DNA of 64,000 nt from Diorhabda sublineata (Eukaryota > Arthropoda > Insecta > Coleoptera > Chrysomelidae). How positions within the stretch are numbered: position 1 is the stretch's first letter; every line of letters starts with the position of its first letter. The notes beneath the pieces are model-generated. The model was given only the letters and a program-made list of their open reading frames with translations. It was not told the origin of the DNA and made no database searches. Positions 11,961 through 25,100 of this stretch are shown piece after piece. The position numbers and the translations under genes were made by a program. The DNA lies in assembly GCF_026230105.1 (NCBI RefSeq), contig NC_079477.1:11289001-11353000 (forward strand), in the 5' to 3' direction.

Positions 11961-14049
11961 TTCGTCTTCGAGGAGAGTGTACGGGCGCAAAGTTGAAATT
12001 AGTGTGGATGATAGAGGGACGTAGTTTTTTTGATTTTTTCCTGAAACTTACTCCAAAGGTATATAGGTTGATTGACTGCCGTGAGGAAGGAGAAGGTGGA
12101 AGTATTCTCTGAGAAAGGTAACTTGAAATTTTCCGCCGGTTAGTCGAGTGGTGAAAAAATATTTATTTATTGACATAGTTGCGTGGGAAGGCAGACATGG
12201 ATGAAAAATTTCATGAATTGAAGTGTACCTCTATTATGTATGTCATTTAGGTATAGGTACAGAATGGTATAGATGACTCCCCAATCTACATTTTACCTTA
12301 TAATGTGGAAGTTATATGTATTCATTAGCTCATTTACTTTCATTACTTCTACTAAATGTTCAATAGCAGGCTATATAATATTTTTGTATCTATTCAAAAA
12401 TTCAACGATACAACTGCCGGAATCAGGACTAAGGGAAGAGGTTAATTGGAAATGAAATTATTTTATTTCATCTTACTTAGTTAGGGTACAGAATCAAAAT
12501 TTCCTTAAGCGTGAACAGGGGCTTCCATGAAACTCCTGTAGCTTCAAATGTACCTATTTATGGGCACAATTCTCTATTCCCATAATTTCCAATTTCATTT
12601 TTTACATCTTTATACATTCAAAAAAACTCAACGCCGGGAAAATACTTGTTGAATATATTGAGCATGCCACTGTAAATATATTATTTGATGTATTACGCGC
12701 GGCCACGTTTATCGGTTTGTTGATAGTTTGAGTTATTATTATTTCAACAAATAACGATTCGTTTATACGTTTTGTTGACATTTTAATATTTATTTACGAG
12801 ACCTTAAGTTTGCCTTTTAAACAACCTCAGAAGCATAAACAAGACATGTATATATTCGTATTGTTGTTATATGATCAATTTAAAAATAGTTTTATATGTT
12901 ATTGGTAGTGTGGGTATAATAAGCACCTAACCGGAAAGTGTTTACGATTTGTTGATGTAACAGTCAGTGATTTGGAATGGCAGCCATGAAATTTTTGTTG
13001 GGTTTTTATTGTAACGCGATCGGTTTCGGTTCTAAATTTATTACATTCGTCAGAAAAAATACTTCTTGATCTGAAAGTTTTTGTTGGAAGGTATGTGTGG
13101 GTTGTTTGTCACACTCTTTACCGATATTGGTATCTTTTTTTACGGATTCTTGTTCTCGACTTCCATTTTATATCCTCTTTAAAAATATTAGAAAATTGGT
13201 ACATTTAGTAATTTCAATATATTTCTGATAAATACTGTTAAGTGAATTGAATTGAATATTTCTTTCTCAGTCAATATACCGTTTATTATATAAAGTGTGT
13301 TAATAAAGTTAGCTAGTCTAACCAATATGCTTCCTTTTAAAAGGTCTGTTATTCGGACTTTCTTTTAGTTTTATTGTTATTTAGCAAGAGACTCAATAAC
13401 GATAACCTAACCTCACGATTAATTTGAAATTTTGATAAAGTCGATTCCGAATTTCGTTTTTTGTATTTTGAATTTTGTATTCTTTAATATAAAGTTTAGT
13501 TTGTGAAACAAATTATACTTTATACATAAAGAAGTTTTAATTATAAAAGAACAACTATCAAATTAACGTAGGGGCGTTTTCATGAACACTTTTTTTTACT
13601 CGGTTCACATCTTCATCTGGTTCATTAGCGAGTTCAAGGTTCTATCTAATACGCTTCGGTTGAAAACAACTCAGAGTCATATGTATCAGAAATAAGAAAT
13701 GGAACTTATCTAGAGAATCCTGGAATGGTTGCAGCCTTCAGTTGTGGTCAAGGTTTAGTGATACTTCAGTCTGGCAGCTGTAAAACTGCGGAGACATGAA
13801 ATTAAGAAGAAAACGGAAATACGGAAACTACTAAAAAGGGAAGGAGTGGATAGAATGGATAAAAAAGGAGCTTATCCTCTAAAATCTACAAAATCGGAAT
13901 GCATATTTTTAAAATATGACCATATAGAAATCTGTACCATTATATTCGTATCAGAGTCTTAGGTAGAGGTAAAACAATAATCAAAGTTCGAGTAACCACT
14001 GATATCTCATATATTGATGAAATACAATTCGAATTTCTATAAGGCAAAG
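11961..14049. other. no gene recognised
   Basis: Only short unsupported open frames occur. Around 12690-13110 there is a more mixed-composition patch that could be part of an old repeat, but I cannot assign it. Confidence 0.4.
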
Positions 14050-14205
14050 GCCACCATGAAACAAGGAAACATATGTTGACACCAGTCTGTACCTATGGGA
14101 TTCATCTATGGGAACGCTCCAGCAGAAGCAACGCCCAAATATTCCAAAATATTGTTCTAAGGAGCAACCTTGATGCACCCGGGTCCTCAACAACATCAAC
14201 CTAGA
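14050..14205 (+). pseudogene. Jockey-type LINE RT thumb fragment
   Basis: On the + strand the translation includes LTPVCTYGIHLWERSSRSN followed by AQIFQNIVLR and LDAPG. This is the characteristic (L.PVWTYGIQLWG.AS.SN, IQ.FQSK.LR, APW) block near the C-terminus of Jockey-clade LINE reverse transcriptases. Only about 50 residues are preserved. Flanking sequence on both sides gives no further match. Confidence 0.8.
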
Positions 14206-14923
14206 TAGAAAACTGAAAAGAAAAAAAGAAAAGATGAAACATTTTTAGTTAGTTACCTAGGTATTTAATGTAGAAGCATAATAGCAAAGTGCGAAATCTT
14301 ACATATTATTGTTGATGTTAATTGTTATAATTGAAATACAATTTCTTCTGAGTAAGACCCTTAGTTTCAAGACATTAATAATAATTTAGGATAGAGCAAA
14401 ATCGCCCATTGATCACGCTGATGATCGGATTAGGACAACAATCAAGGTTTATTTAAAATAAAATATAAATTCTCCATTATGTCTGATCAACCATATTGTG
14501 AAAAACAGTTTTATCTTTTCAATACTTCCAAGTTAACTTGAATATAATTGTACATTCTCCTGTCTGTCATATAATCTATTCTTATCCGAGGTTTCTACTG
14601 GCGTTATTCCATAAATGCAGGTCTAGATATGTAAATCGGTTAATAAAAATGTCCTCAAAATATTACGAGCTGAGAACAAAAGTTTTATCTAACGAGCGTA
14701 GAAGTGGCATGTGGCATTTTACTTTGCGCCGTAATACCACACATAAAATTTCTCATATTTATGATAATACTCATGTATATTGTGAGTTTAGGCATCGTAA
14801 GGATTTCGCTGTTATACAGTGACGGCTTTAACATAAATTGAAAATTTAATCGGTTATTCAGAGGCTTATGAAAAAATTATTTCTATTTTTCATCTGGTGC
14901 TAGATACAACGAATTCGTTATAC
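14206..14923. other. no gene recognised
   Basis: A 94-residue open frame at 14538-14822 has no recognisable motif and no supporting context. I do not call it a gene. Confidence 0.4.
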
Positions 14924-15706
14924 TGATCCTTTTGTTTAGTGGTCGTAGAAAAACAACTGAATGAAAACAATATTAAAGTTTCATGGAGCGGCTTTGTCTA
15001 AACTGAACTTATACCACTATTTTAATAATTATATTGATATATCGATAAATCTCTTCTAGTTGTTCCAAATTTTATAATCAATGTTTATTTTTATTAGATT
15101 CTAATGTGTTCCAACCACTCATATAAAACATTTCAGATCATCCAATGTATGCGTACCTCAAATATGAACATTGCAATAAGTATGTGGCTATACCATGTGA
15201 ACTCCGCCAGAAATGATACGTAAGTCTTCATTCACGATATTGTTTATGCATCGAGGTTCCCCGAACAATACCTCAATAAAACAATATTCCTTCACAATTC
15301 GACTTGCCGACGCCTAACCGAGAGAATTTCTTAGAACTCCAAATTGCTTTTGTTTTCACAACCTTTCTACTTTCCTAACTGAATGCAATCGACATACTTA
15401 CGTCCCTCTTACTTTTGGCGCTGAAACCTGCTTCCTTACATAAAACTTAGGGGACAACATCTCGAATTGACTACTTAGTCGTCTCTAGCCGAACTACGCT
15501 ACTCCTAGCGACTAAGCCAGTGCGATTTCTTAATACTCACGAATCTTTAATTCAACCACTTTTCCAGTAAAAAATCGTATGCCCGTATTACTTTTCCTTA
15601 TTTCCTATATTGTCAGGGTGACCTTGCTCATTTAGAAGCTAAACAAGTTATGATTTTTGAAAAGTTAAGATTTTTGTGGCTTGTATTGATATAAAAAACG
15701 AACTCA
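14924..15706 (-). repeat. unclassified ~780-bp repeat, copy B (inverted relative to copy A)
   Basis: Reverse-complement homologue of 7891-8659. It begins TGATCCTTTTGTTTAGTGGT and ends near TTGATATAAAAAACGAACTC, matching the right and left edges of copy A respectively. Copy B lacks the mariner sequence that abuts copy A, so the shared edge marks a true repeat boundary and not an extended duplication of the locus. Confidence 0.8.
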
Positions 15707-18125
15707 GATGCAACATGACGAACGTATCGTAGTTTTTTATAGTACGTAAACTATTCTCATCATCTTTTCCAAAATTCGTAGAAAATTCTGCTTATATATT
15801 CAAATGAATTATTTTTTTTTATTTGGTTATTTTCCCATAAATAGATGTACGCCATTGAACCAAAGTATCTACTAATACTTCCATATTAAATTCCTTGCTT
15901 TGTTTGAAGGATCATAATACATTTTCCTTAGCATTTCAGGATATTAAATTTTAATTCTACAGCTATAAGATGACTGCTAAAAGTCTTCTCGAGTACGGAC
16001 TAATTGGCAGAAACTCCATTTTTATGATAATCTAGCATAATTTGAAGGGATTATCCTTTTTGAATTTGCAATAACACAAAAAAAATATAATTTCGTTTCA
16101 ACTATAATATCTTTTGGTACCCAATAGATGGAAAATGGAAATTTATGTTTCAATTACGAAAAATTTATTGATAGATATAATGATCTAGCTGGACCCCTCC
16201 TTAATGTGTATTGAATCAAAAATTTTCTACTGTGAAGAAATTGGAGCTGTAAACTGAACGATAAGAAAAAAACAATCTACTGATTTTTTGCATAATTTCA
16301 AATCAATCTTTTGTGCTTTACTTTCATTTTCTCCGTTCCTTATCAATTTCTGATACTTTTCAGTTTTCGTTAGTAAAATTCATGGATCATTTTGTAAGCT
16401 TCAGTATAGTAGCATATGTGTTAAGGAGTACTGAATATTTTTTTTAGTCTTTTGCACCCATCCCATCTTCCCTAAAGATATCGAAGGTAAATGCCCCAAA
16501 ATAGGTATGTATTAACACGATAAATTCTTCCCTTTAACCAAATTTCCTTCCAGCCAGCATTATTTTCAAGTTCATGAATAGGTAATACTTTCTGAAGGCT
16601 AAATCTTAAAATGATGCGGAACAAAGTTTGAACGGTTTTTGTATCTAACAAATAAATTTTTGAATTTTTGAAAAAACACTTCCTTTCTTGGCATATGGAA
16701 TTATTTCTTTGACATTTTCTGTACAGTTGAGTCATACCATAACCTTTCTCGAGCTATTTTGTGATACAAGTTATACAACAGCTTATTTATTCAAAGCATA
16801 TACACTTTATCAGCACTTTAGCTATGAGCAGATTCGAAAGAGATAAAATAGTCTCGTTTATTTTATACCGACGTTTGCTTTCGATTTAAAAGAAACGTTT
16901 TTCACAATTCTCGTTTGTATGGTAACCATATTTCATTAAATAAAAACATTAGACCGTTATATTTATAATTCACGTAGGGGGTCAGTTGGTAACACTTATT
17001 CATGTTTATCAGTTGACTTTGGAAATATTATTTGAATTTAAAAGTTAAATTAAAAAATATTCATTCTGTAAGCGGAATGTCGAGTAAAGAACTTTTACAG
17101 CACTGTAATTGCGAGCCATGGTCTTTACCGCCATAATTACTTTAGAGACATTCATTTTAAGGTTAGATCTTTCCAAGAAAATTCTTCACATGTGTTGTTC
17201 ATATTTCATGACTACATTCACTTTGTCTGAAAACTCATTATAATTTATTGTAAATAATATCTCAAAATTGAAATAAGATCACACCACCCTCACACATTAT
17301 CGAATAATGCATCGTCCAGTCAGCTGTTAAAATGATACTGTTATTAAGGGGTACCAACCCACTTCAGAAAATTACCAAAAATCGTTTGAGAATGGAGTCC
17401 ATTTTTACAGGAAATTGCGTGCGAAAATATTTTGCTTTCGTTACTCTCTTAATTTCACAAATATTGTATTTGAAACAAATGTTACCCAACTAAAGAATTG
17501 TCTCTGGTCGCGTACTACTGGCGAGTTACCAACTATTTTAATTGTGCCAGTGCGTTATTGTATAGTCGACGTTGTCCTGTTGTAACAGACGACGCGACGG
17601 TCGTCGTCACGACGTTGCTTACTGTATACCAGCACTTGATTACCACTTGATTTAATAGATACGTTTGCCGTTACATGGCAGAGGAGGAGCTACCAAGTTT
17701 AAATATCTGTAATTTGTAGTTATGTCTGTGAATTCTATTTATTTTGTTGTTAAACAGAAAAGTAATAAACTAGTATTATAAATTTTTAGAATAGACATAA
17801 ACTTGTATATAATTTGTTATAACTCCCGATATACCTAATATGAACTTGATTGAAATATCACTGTTACCATATGGGAAATTTTCTTATTGTTAGTATTACG
17901 AAAAAAGTTGTTCCTCATGAAAAGTTCTGCATGGTATGAAAACTAAAAATCAACCAACATATTTCAAAACTTTTCACGAGGATACGAGGTATAATAAAAA
18001 TATGAATTTTACTCAAATTTACCTTACTTTTTATAACATCGAAAATTTAATCAAAATTGTAAACTATATAAATGACAAAATTTTAGGAAGCGAAATTTGG
18101 TATATTCTCCCATTGTCAATTTTTA
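15707..18125. other. no gene recognised; GC-richer patch at 17540-17690
   Basis: Most of this stretch is AT-rich and featureless. At 17560-17625 there is a conspicuous CG-rich patch containing the inverted pair GACGAC/GTCGTC, followed near 17675 by ATGGCAGAGGAGGAGC. It looks foreign to the surroundings and could be LTR-like, but no partner copy was found in the window. Confidence 0.4.
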
Positions 18126-18129
18126 AACA

Positions 18130-20061
18130 TAAATAAATATATAAAAATGTTTCCCTATTTGCCTTCACGAATGAAAGGCTGGACCGATTACATTTTTTTC
18201 TTGTGTTGGTTTTTGTCAGGAGAAGGTTTTTATGAAAGAAAAAATTTGAAAAATGACGCGGAAAATTAGAAAATTTAAGAATACTTTTTTAAGAATACTA
18301 ACTTCTGATCTAATCTTAGCGCTTTGGACAATATAAACTTTTTTAATGTAATATTATGAAATTGACATAGATTTGCTAGAATGCGAGCTGCAAATATCAT
18401 CAAACAGTTAAAAGGTCAATTTAATATGGATTGTTAACTTTGGATAGACTAACATGAACGTTATTATTATAACATAAGTGATGTACTCGGTTATAAAGAA
18501 GAATACAATAGTTTTCTTTAATTTACAGTTGAATTGCCAGCAATTAGACGTACAAATTTAAGTCGCAGAACTCGCAATGCTGGGAGCTGAAGATATACAA
18601 GAGAAAGTCAAAATGAAGAGCAATGCGAAGCAAGAAATGAAGTTTAACGGAATCGGCAGAATCGAAATCAACATGTTGCGAAATGTTGCGTTTAACCCTT
18701 ATTGAGCTGCATTCAATTATAATGTAGAAATCGAGTACAGTTCGCAGCAAATCGTTGCTCTGGGACCAATTAACGTTGTATGCCAATATTGCAAGACATT
18801 TAAAGTTTAAAAATGAAGCTCATGGATTGTGTTGCGCTAGCGGTCAAGTCAAATGGACGCCATAGGTACCGCTACCAAAACCATTACATTAATTGGTTTC
18901 CGGAAATGGACCAGATTTTTTTCAGAAAAACAATAATTGTTTGTTTTCAAATGACGTCATTTAGTGCAACAAAAATTTTTAAGAAAATTATATGCCAACT
19001 TTCAAGATTCAGGGTCAAATATATCATTTAACATCTCCCTTATTGTCAACGCCGAATAATGATTACATATTCTTGCAAATTTATTTAATGGGTGATTCAG
19101 CAAGACAAGTTGATCAGGGTTGTGCACACAATAATTCGATAAAAATACCAATTGTGAAACAATTCCAAATTCCAATTTTTTCATCAAAATAACGAATTGG
19201 TTGCATTATTCACGACCCCTTTGGAGGCTAGCCATTTGATAAACACAAAATTGTCATGTAAGCTGATAAGACGCCAGCATGAGAACACACGAGACGTTTT
19301 AATGGGCAAATAATTGACGAAGTCGCTATTGTCGTCATAGGTAAAAATTTAGAAAACCGAGATATTGTTTTATATCGGCCTAGCAATCAACTGTAGCATG
19401 CGTCCGAAACACATCGATCATATGATGCGCTACAATATACTATCTTATTTTGGCTAAGATGAATATGGATATCATTTTTCAATGAAGATGATAAATCCAG
19501 TTACAGGTTACGAAACTAATAAAAAAGTTACTTAAATAAATTATTATGCATACAGACTGATGGTTCGGGAAAATGAGAATAATCATATCTTAAGATCTCG
19601 GCGTCTCGTCCACCAATATGCTGTGTGATATGTACGTGAAAGTTAAAACTGTGCGATTGACATTTATCAGATTTAACCAGACAAAACTGCGTTCTGAAGA
19701 ATACATTCATCTACGGGATGCCACCAATGCTGATGGAAATGAAGAGAATGTAGGTAGAGTAACTATTCTTCCAGCAAAATACGTCAGTTCGAGATATATG
19801 CATGATTACGCTCAGTTTGCTCATTATGGCACACCAGATTTGTTTTTAATAAAAGGGCTTGACCAAAATTAGATTTTGAATATAATTTGGACCGATTCGG
19901 ACCGGTAGATCTTGAGAAATCTCAAAAAAAAATACGAAAAAAAATTTTTTTTATGTGGTATTTTTGGAATAACTTCCAAACGGCTTTACCGATCGATTCC
20001 AAAACCAATTCGAATTCAATATTCATCGTTAAGACAGGACAATGTCTGTCGAGTCAGCTAG
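18130..20061 (+). mobile_element. decayed Helitron (copy 2), internally deleted, intronless
   Basis: Helitrons transpose by rolling circle, inserting between A and T and ending in a short hairpin plus CTRR. This copy has a 3' end at 20061: hairpin GACAGGACAATGTCTGTC, then GAGTCAGCTAG, then host T. The same GTCAGCTAG end closes the Helitron at 31738-35601. The 5' edge is approximate; a GGCTGGACCGATT block at 18178-18190 matches the 5' region of the other copy. Coding sequence for the N-terminal part of the Rep/helicase protein is present at 18535-19870. The Rep catalytic core and helicase are missing. Confidence 0.8.
18535..19870 (+). pseudogene. Helitron Rep-helicase N-terminal region, copy 2
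   Basis: Read across several + frames this matches the protein of the 31738-35601 Helitron: an Arg-rich start (IRRTNLSRRTRNAG), the zinc-like VVCQYCKTFKF, GLCCASGQVK, PTFKIQGQIYH, FLQIYLMGDS, DEVAIVVIG, RDIVLYR, ASETHRSYDALQY, INPVTGYETNKKV, NYYAYRLMVREN, LTFIRFNQTKLRSEEY, and IHLRDATNADGN followed by ILPAKYV. The sequence breaks off shortly after this, before the Rep HUH motif. There are several stops and frameshifts. At the two points where the other copy is split by introns (between 19006/19007 and between 19506/19507) this copy runs through without interruption. Confidence 0.85.
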
Positions 20062-21139
20062 TAAATAATATAAATAAATGCTAAGTGCGTATTGATACAT
20101 TTTTAATCAAGCTGCCATGATAATTGCATATCAGACATCAAGGAAACAATACACACCATACAACAGTAATTAGAATTATGGAAAAATTCAAAGTAAACGG
20201 AATTTTTAGAAATAAATTTGATGAGAAACATGAAAAACTGTAACTGTGAGGCGACGAAGATATATGTTATCTACAGTGCAAAATTATAAATATATGCGAA
20301 ATGGGGCATTGTTGTTGTAAAATGTAGGTAGGTAAAAGTACAATTTCAAATTTTTTCAAGGAGAATACGTTTCACACATATAAATTGGAATTTATTAATA
20401 TATGAAAGCCTTGAGACTTTGATAAGAGATCAGAATTTTGTTCTCTTATTCCAGAAAAAAGACGATCGTTTTATGGTTGGAAAAATAAAGGTTTCAGTCG
20501 AAGCTACATTTAAATTGAAATGAAACGGTGATTTTTCAAAATTGTCGATGGTGGAGTGACAACTCCTAACTCTTAACTTCGCGAGACACGTGATAAATAT
20601 TCATTGAAAACAAATGCTTGGTGTGGCATTTACAAATATGAATTAATCGTGCCTTTTTTGTTCGGGAATCCATGACATGAATCTGGAAAATGCTTTTAAT
20701 AGTAATACACAAATCTTCAGAGATTTTTTGGCCATTTGGGTGACCAGATTTAACCCCTTAAAATAATTTCTTTTGGGGTTATTGAAAGAGAATATATACA
20801 AACAAACGCCGTTGACCAACATTCGGAAAGGGTTATTACGGAAATCATTCGAAGTATAACTCTCAACATGGTTAGATTTTAGCAATAATCAAACTAGGAA
20901 GTAAATAATAATTCTTGGCATGAGAATAAAATAAGTAATGAGGAAATCAATGTCACCATTATAATAACGATTTATATTATAACATTTTAAACTAATTTTG
21001 TGCTTTGTAACCAATATATCTAAGACTAGCTTCTAGACCGGGAATTATCTAAATGATTTTTTCGATAATTGAAAATTAAGAATATCGTAGAAAGCGCTTA
21101 ACGCTTCTAAAAAAGTGTCATTAATTTTCTTATCACTAT

Positions 21140-22140
21140 TTTTTCTTCTCAAGCCTAAAATTCTCACTTTTTAGTTTGGTTATTGCTAAAAGTATGTTTT
21201 TCAATATTTGCAAACCAACAAGATGGAAAAGGAATGTGTCAGGAATTTTTTTAAACATCGAACATGATAGGTCCACTCCAATATGCGAAACAATCTTTGG
21301 TATATTCGCATCAAACAAAATGCCAAGCTATCAATGTATTCTTGCAGAACTAGAAAGGACACATATCTTTGAGGTATGTTCTGTACGAACTGTGTGAAGA
21401 TTTTTGAAAAAACATGGTTTTAGGTATGAAGTAAAAAAAAGAAAACAAAAAGTAATGGAAAGCAGTCGTTTGAGAAAGTGAAGAAACCAATATGAAGGAA
21501 GCCAAATCTATTACTCGGAAGAACCATGGTTTGACCGCTTTACTACTGTTCGTAAAGTCTGGAAAAATGATAATCGGAAAGGTAAAATAAAAGAGATAAA
21601 CGTATATGCATATTACATTTCGGTGGGGGTAAGGTTGGGTGAATGATGCATTCTTGGTTCAAAGAAAGCCACTACGTGCAAACAGCGTAATTGTGTTAGA
21701 TATCCAACTAAATATTCTTTTAGAGCAGACATACAGGAGTTTTAACTTGAACAAAATTTATATTTCGAATAGTATTATACAAAGAAGCAACTCATAGAGT
21801 TTCTAGAAACAGAAAAAATTGCCAACTGTAGACGGCCAAGAAGAATTGTCACACTGTTTTAATCTCCGCACTTTTGTGTTTTAAATCTAATCGAATTGAT
21901 ATGGTCCTATGTCCCAACTAGAAAGACAGACAAGAACTAATATCACTCAACTCAGAAATTCCTCCTCCGTTGTGGTACTGATAATGTTTCAACATTAGTA
22001 TCGAGAATTGGATAAATGCCATAAATCACGTAAAAACAATTGAGAACCAATATATACAGCCTAGTACCAGTTATAAATACGAGTAACTTTGAAATTTATG
22101 TAAGCGACATTGATACTGAGGAAGATAAATGTGATGCGAA
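21140..22140 (+). pseudogene. IS630/DDE_3-type transposase remnant
   Basis: Broken + frames give PSYQCILAELERT and SVRTVRRFLKKHGFRYE (a winged-helix/HTH segment), then QIYYSEEPWFDRFTTVRKVWKND, which aligns with the V.Y.DETW....T..K.W.D block holding the first catalytic Asp. Near the end come IANCRRPRR, LNLIELIWSYV (the ..NPIE.IW..V motif after the third catalytic residue) and an acidic tail, YVSDIDTEEDKCD. The first Asp of DETW reads as Glu/Pro (SEEPW) and the second Asp block (V.DNASYH) is not recognisable, so this is inactive. The family is known from insects as IS630-like transposases that annotate as DDE_3. No terminal repeats were identified. Confidence 0.72.
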
Positions 22141-25100
22141 TTAGAATAATTGTATTGTACTATATGTAGGGAAAAACTTCAGTCACAATTCTAAAAATTT
22201 CCAGGAAATCGTCATAGCTATGAAGTCAAAAGGTTATTTCCCATTATGATTGAACTGTTTCAAAGTATTCACTGTATTGTATCTATACTATGGTAACAAA
22301 AACTGCAAAAAACAAAAAATGGTCTTGACCACTTTTTTTGCCATAGATTTTTAACTTTTTGACTAACTTTCGTCCAAAAGTGCAGTGACTTTTAGTTTAG
22401 TTTTTTAAGTTACAAACTCATCTTTTTATTCAATTATACTGAAATTATCTTCGCTTGTTATATTAAGTACAACTTTGTGAAATTCTTAATAATAGGTTCT
22501 TTATCTACGTTTGTAAGCCGGTTTTACAAAATGAGAATATCTGTGATAACATTTTCGCTTTTTTCGCATTATATGAATGTAGAAATTGTAGATGCTAGGA
22601 AGTATGCTAGGTTAAAATATTTCCTAGTGCATTATTAAAAATTTTAACAACCTGCGTTGTACAAAAGTGTGAAAAGTTGTCCAATAATTAATGTTAATAA
22701 TGTTTGGCGCCTGTTTTAAAATTTCCCCTATGCTAATGTGGCGCCACCCTTATTTAAAACTGTTTCATATATTGGGACGGTTTTCCTCCTCTTTTCCCTC
22801 TAGAATTACCTCCCCCCATCTATTGACAAGCAACAAGTAACGATTTTGGTACCGCTAAGCTCAAGTTCACATTTGGCTCGTTCATGAAGTCTTTATATTA
22901 ATATTCATATTTCAATTGTAATCTTGCATGCGGATGAAGAAATTTCTCCACTCATTTGATAACTCAAATCTGTGTGTAGCTATATACTGCACATCGTTTT
23001 ACATATAAATCTGGAGTAGAAGCCATGGTGCCAAACACCTTCTCCTATTCGAGTTGTTTGAAAGAAACATTTCCTACATTTGAGTTCAAAAGTTAACGTG
23101 TTAAAGATATGATCTTTTCTCTATTTGGGTTGTTTGAATGAACCATTTGGATTAAGATTCACAATCATCACCTAATGCATTTGAGTAACAGCTCCTAACA
23201 AATCAATATCTGCTATTAGAACATCAATATATAATGTGGATTCCACTTTCCTAAATGTAATATAAGTACTCGAGCACTAGTGACAACTTGCTTCAGGGTA
23301 TACGCTTTTGTTGGGATGCTATATGAGAATAATTGTTATAAATGTATTAACGCTGAATGAAAATCCGCAAAATTCTACTCGAAATGTTGTAAATCAGTTA
23401 ATTTCAGATAAAGAAACCGAATACCTTCTTTTGAAGTCAGTATTTATAAATCTTCAAAAACTTCAATCCCAACATGAACCACTTATTTTAACAGTGTCAA
23501 TTAGTCAGGATCCCTTTTAAAAAGGCCGCCAAGTTTAAAAATAGTGCAAAAAAAATATAAAACATTTACAAGCGCCGCGCTGTTCTGCGGCATCTAACTT
23601 AAAAATAGAAAAACAAAAGGATAATACTAGGGAACTTGGTTTTTCAAATATTTAGACATTGTTGTCGTTTTCCTCTTTTGTGTGTTATTTCTACTCGTCT
23701 TTATTTTTTTGTCTATTATTTAAAATATGTGAGTGTCTTTTACTGTGTTCTGCAACGTGAAATTTATTTGTTCCATTTGTTGTGTTAACATCCGTCTGAG
23801 AAAGTGGTAAGTAAAAAGTAACTTGATGGAGTAGAGCGTAGAATGCTTATTCTAAAAGTACAGGGTATCAAACTTAAGGTGACCCATATACTTTTCTCAA
23901 AACCTGTAAGAGTTATCAAAAAAATCCAATTACAAAATTTCTTTGTAATTAAAGAAATTTCTAGATTATTGACTTTTGGATTATACAGGGTATCCCAATT
24001 CCTCACTATGGACGTCGACTAAACTAAACACCTTATATTTTATTGCGTTTTTTGATTTAGTGGTAAAAACAAAGGTAACTTTCATAAGACCGACCGACCG
24101 AAAGATTCAAATACACTTTGGTAGTGTTCTATGAATACTATTGCTTTTTCCCTATCAGTTTTTGCACAGACCCTATTTTTAATTTTAATGAGATGATCCA
24201 TTTTAAATTTTTTGTTGCTTTCCACAGTGATTAGTCAATTGTTTCGGTCAGGGTTAACTGTTCTAAATAGTTTTGAACTTGGTCCTGATTTTTTTACCAC
24301 AAATAACGATCATACTTCAGATGTACTTAACCTTATTAAAATTATAACATCTAATATCAATGTAGAATTTTTTCCACACTGACGCATATGCAACAAAAAA
24401 TTTGTTAAATGTCTGTTACGTTTTTTCATTAAATCTGTTTTCTGTTTAATTAATTATTATGTCTCCATAGTGATTCCTAAAGTCACTTTTAACACTAAAA
24501 GAAATTAATTCATCCATTTTCCACTTCGAATCGAATCTATTTAGGTTGCGAAATTTTCTTTTTGTCTACTACCTCCTAGAGATAGATTGGTGTAATAAAT
24601 TGTTCCAATGATTCTGTGTGATTTTTCCTTGTTGGTGAGTTAATTTTACCAATAAGTACTTTTGCAGCTTTTTAAGAGTAATATTTACACAACTACTGTT
24701 TGTAAAATATGATATGACTTTCAAAAATAATTATTTTGAAATAAAAAATCCAGTTTTTTTATGTGTTACAGCATAGAATCCTTCAACTAGATTGATTCTT
24801 AACTTCTTTTTTCGTTAATCTCGATTACCTCAATTCGATAGATTTTGATTTTTTCAACAATATAATATATAAATTATAGGGTGGTAATGAAGTTTTGTAT
24901 AAAATTCAGAAAACATTCGTATAATTTTTTACAAAAATGTGAAAATGTGATATGTGAATCAACTGAATAGTCCATTAAACCATAATCATTTCTTACAAAA
25001 TATGGTCAAAATGGTATTTTTACTATCTGACAGACCAAGACGATGAAAGACCTGATTTACAAAGATTTCGATGATTTACAGACTTATACGTGTCATTTTA

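Noticed and set aside
23862..24000. ACAGGGTATC twice as ends of a ~130-bp MITE
   Set aside because: The two copies are in direct, not inverted, orientation, and no target duplication is evident.
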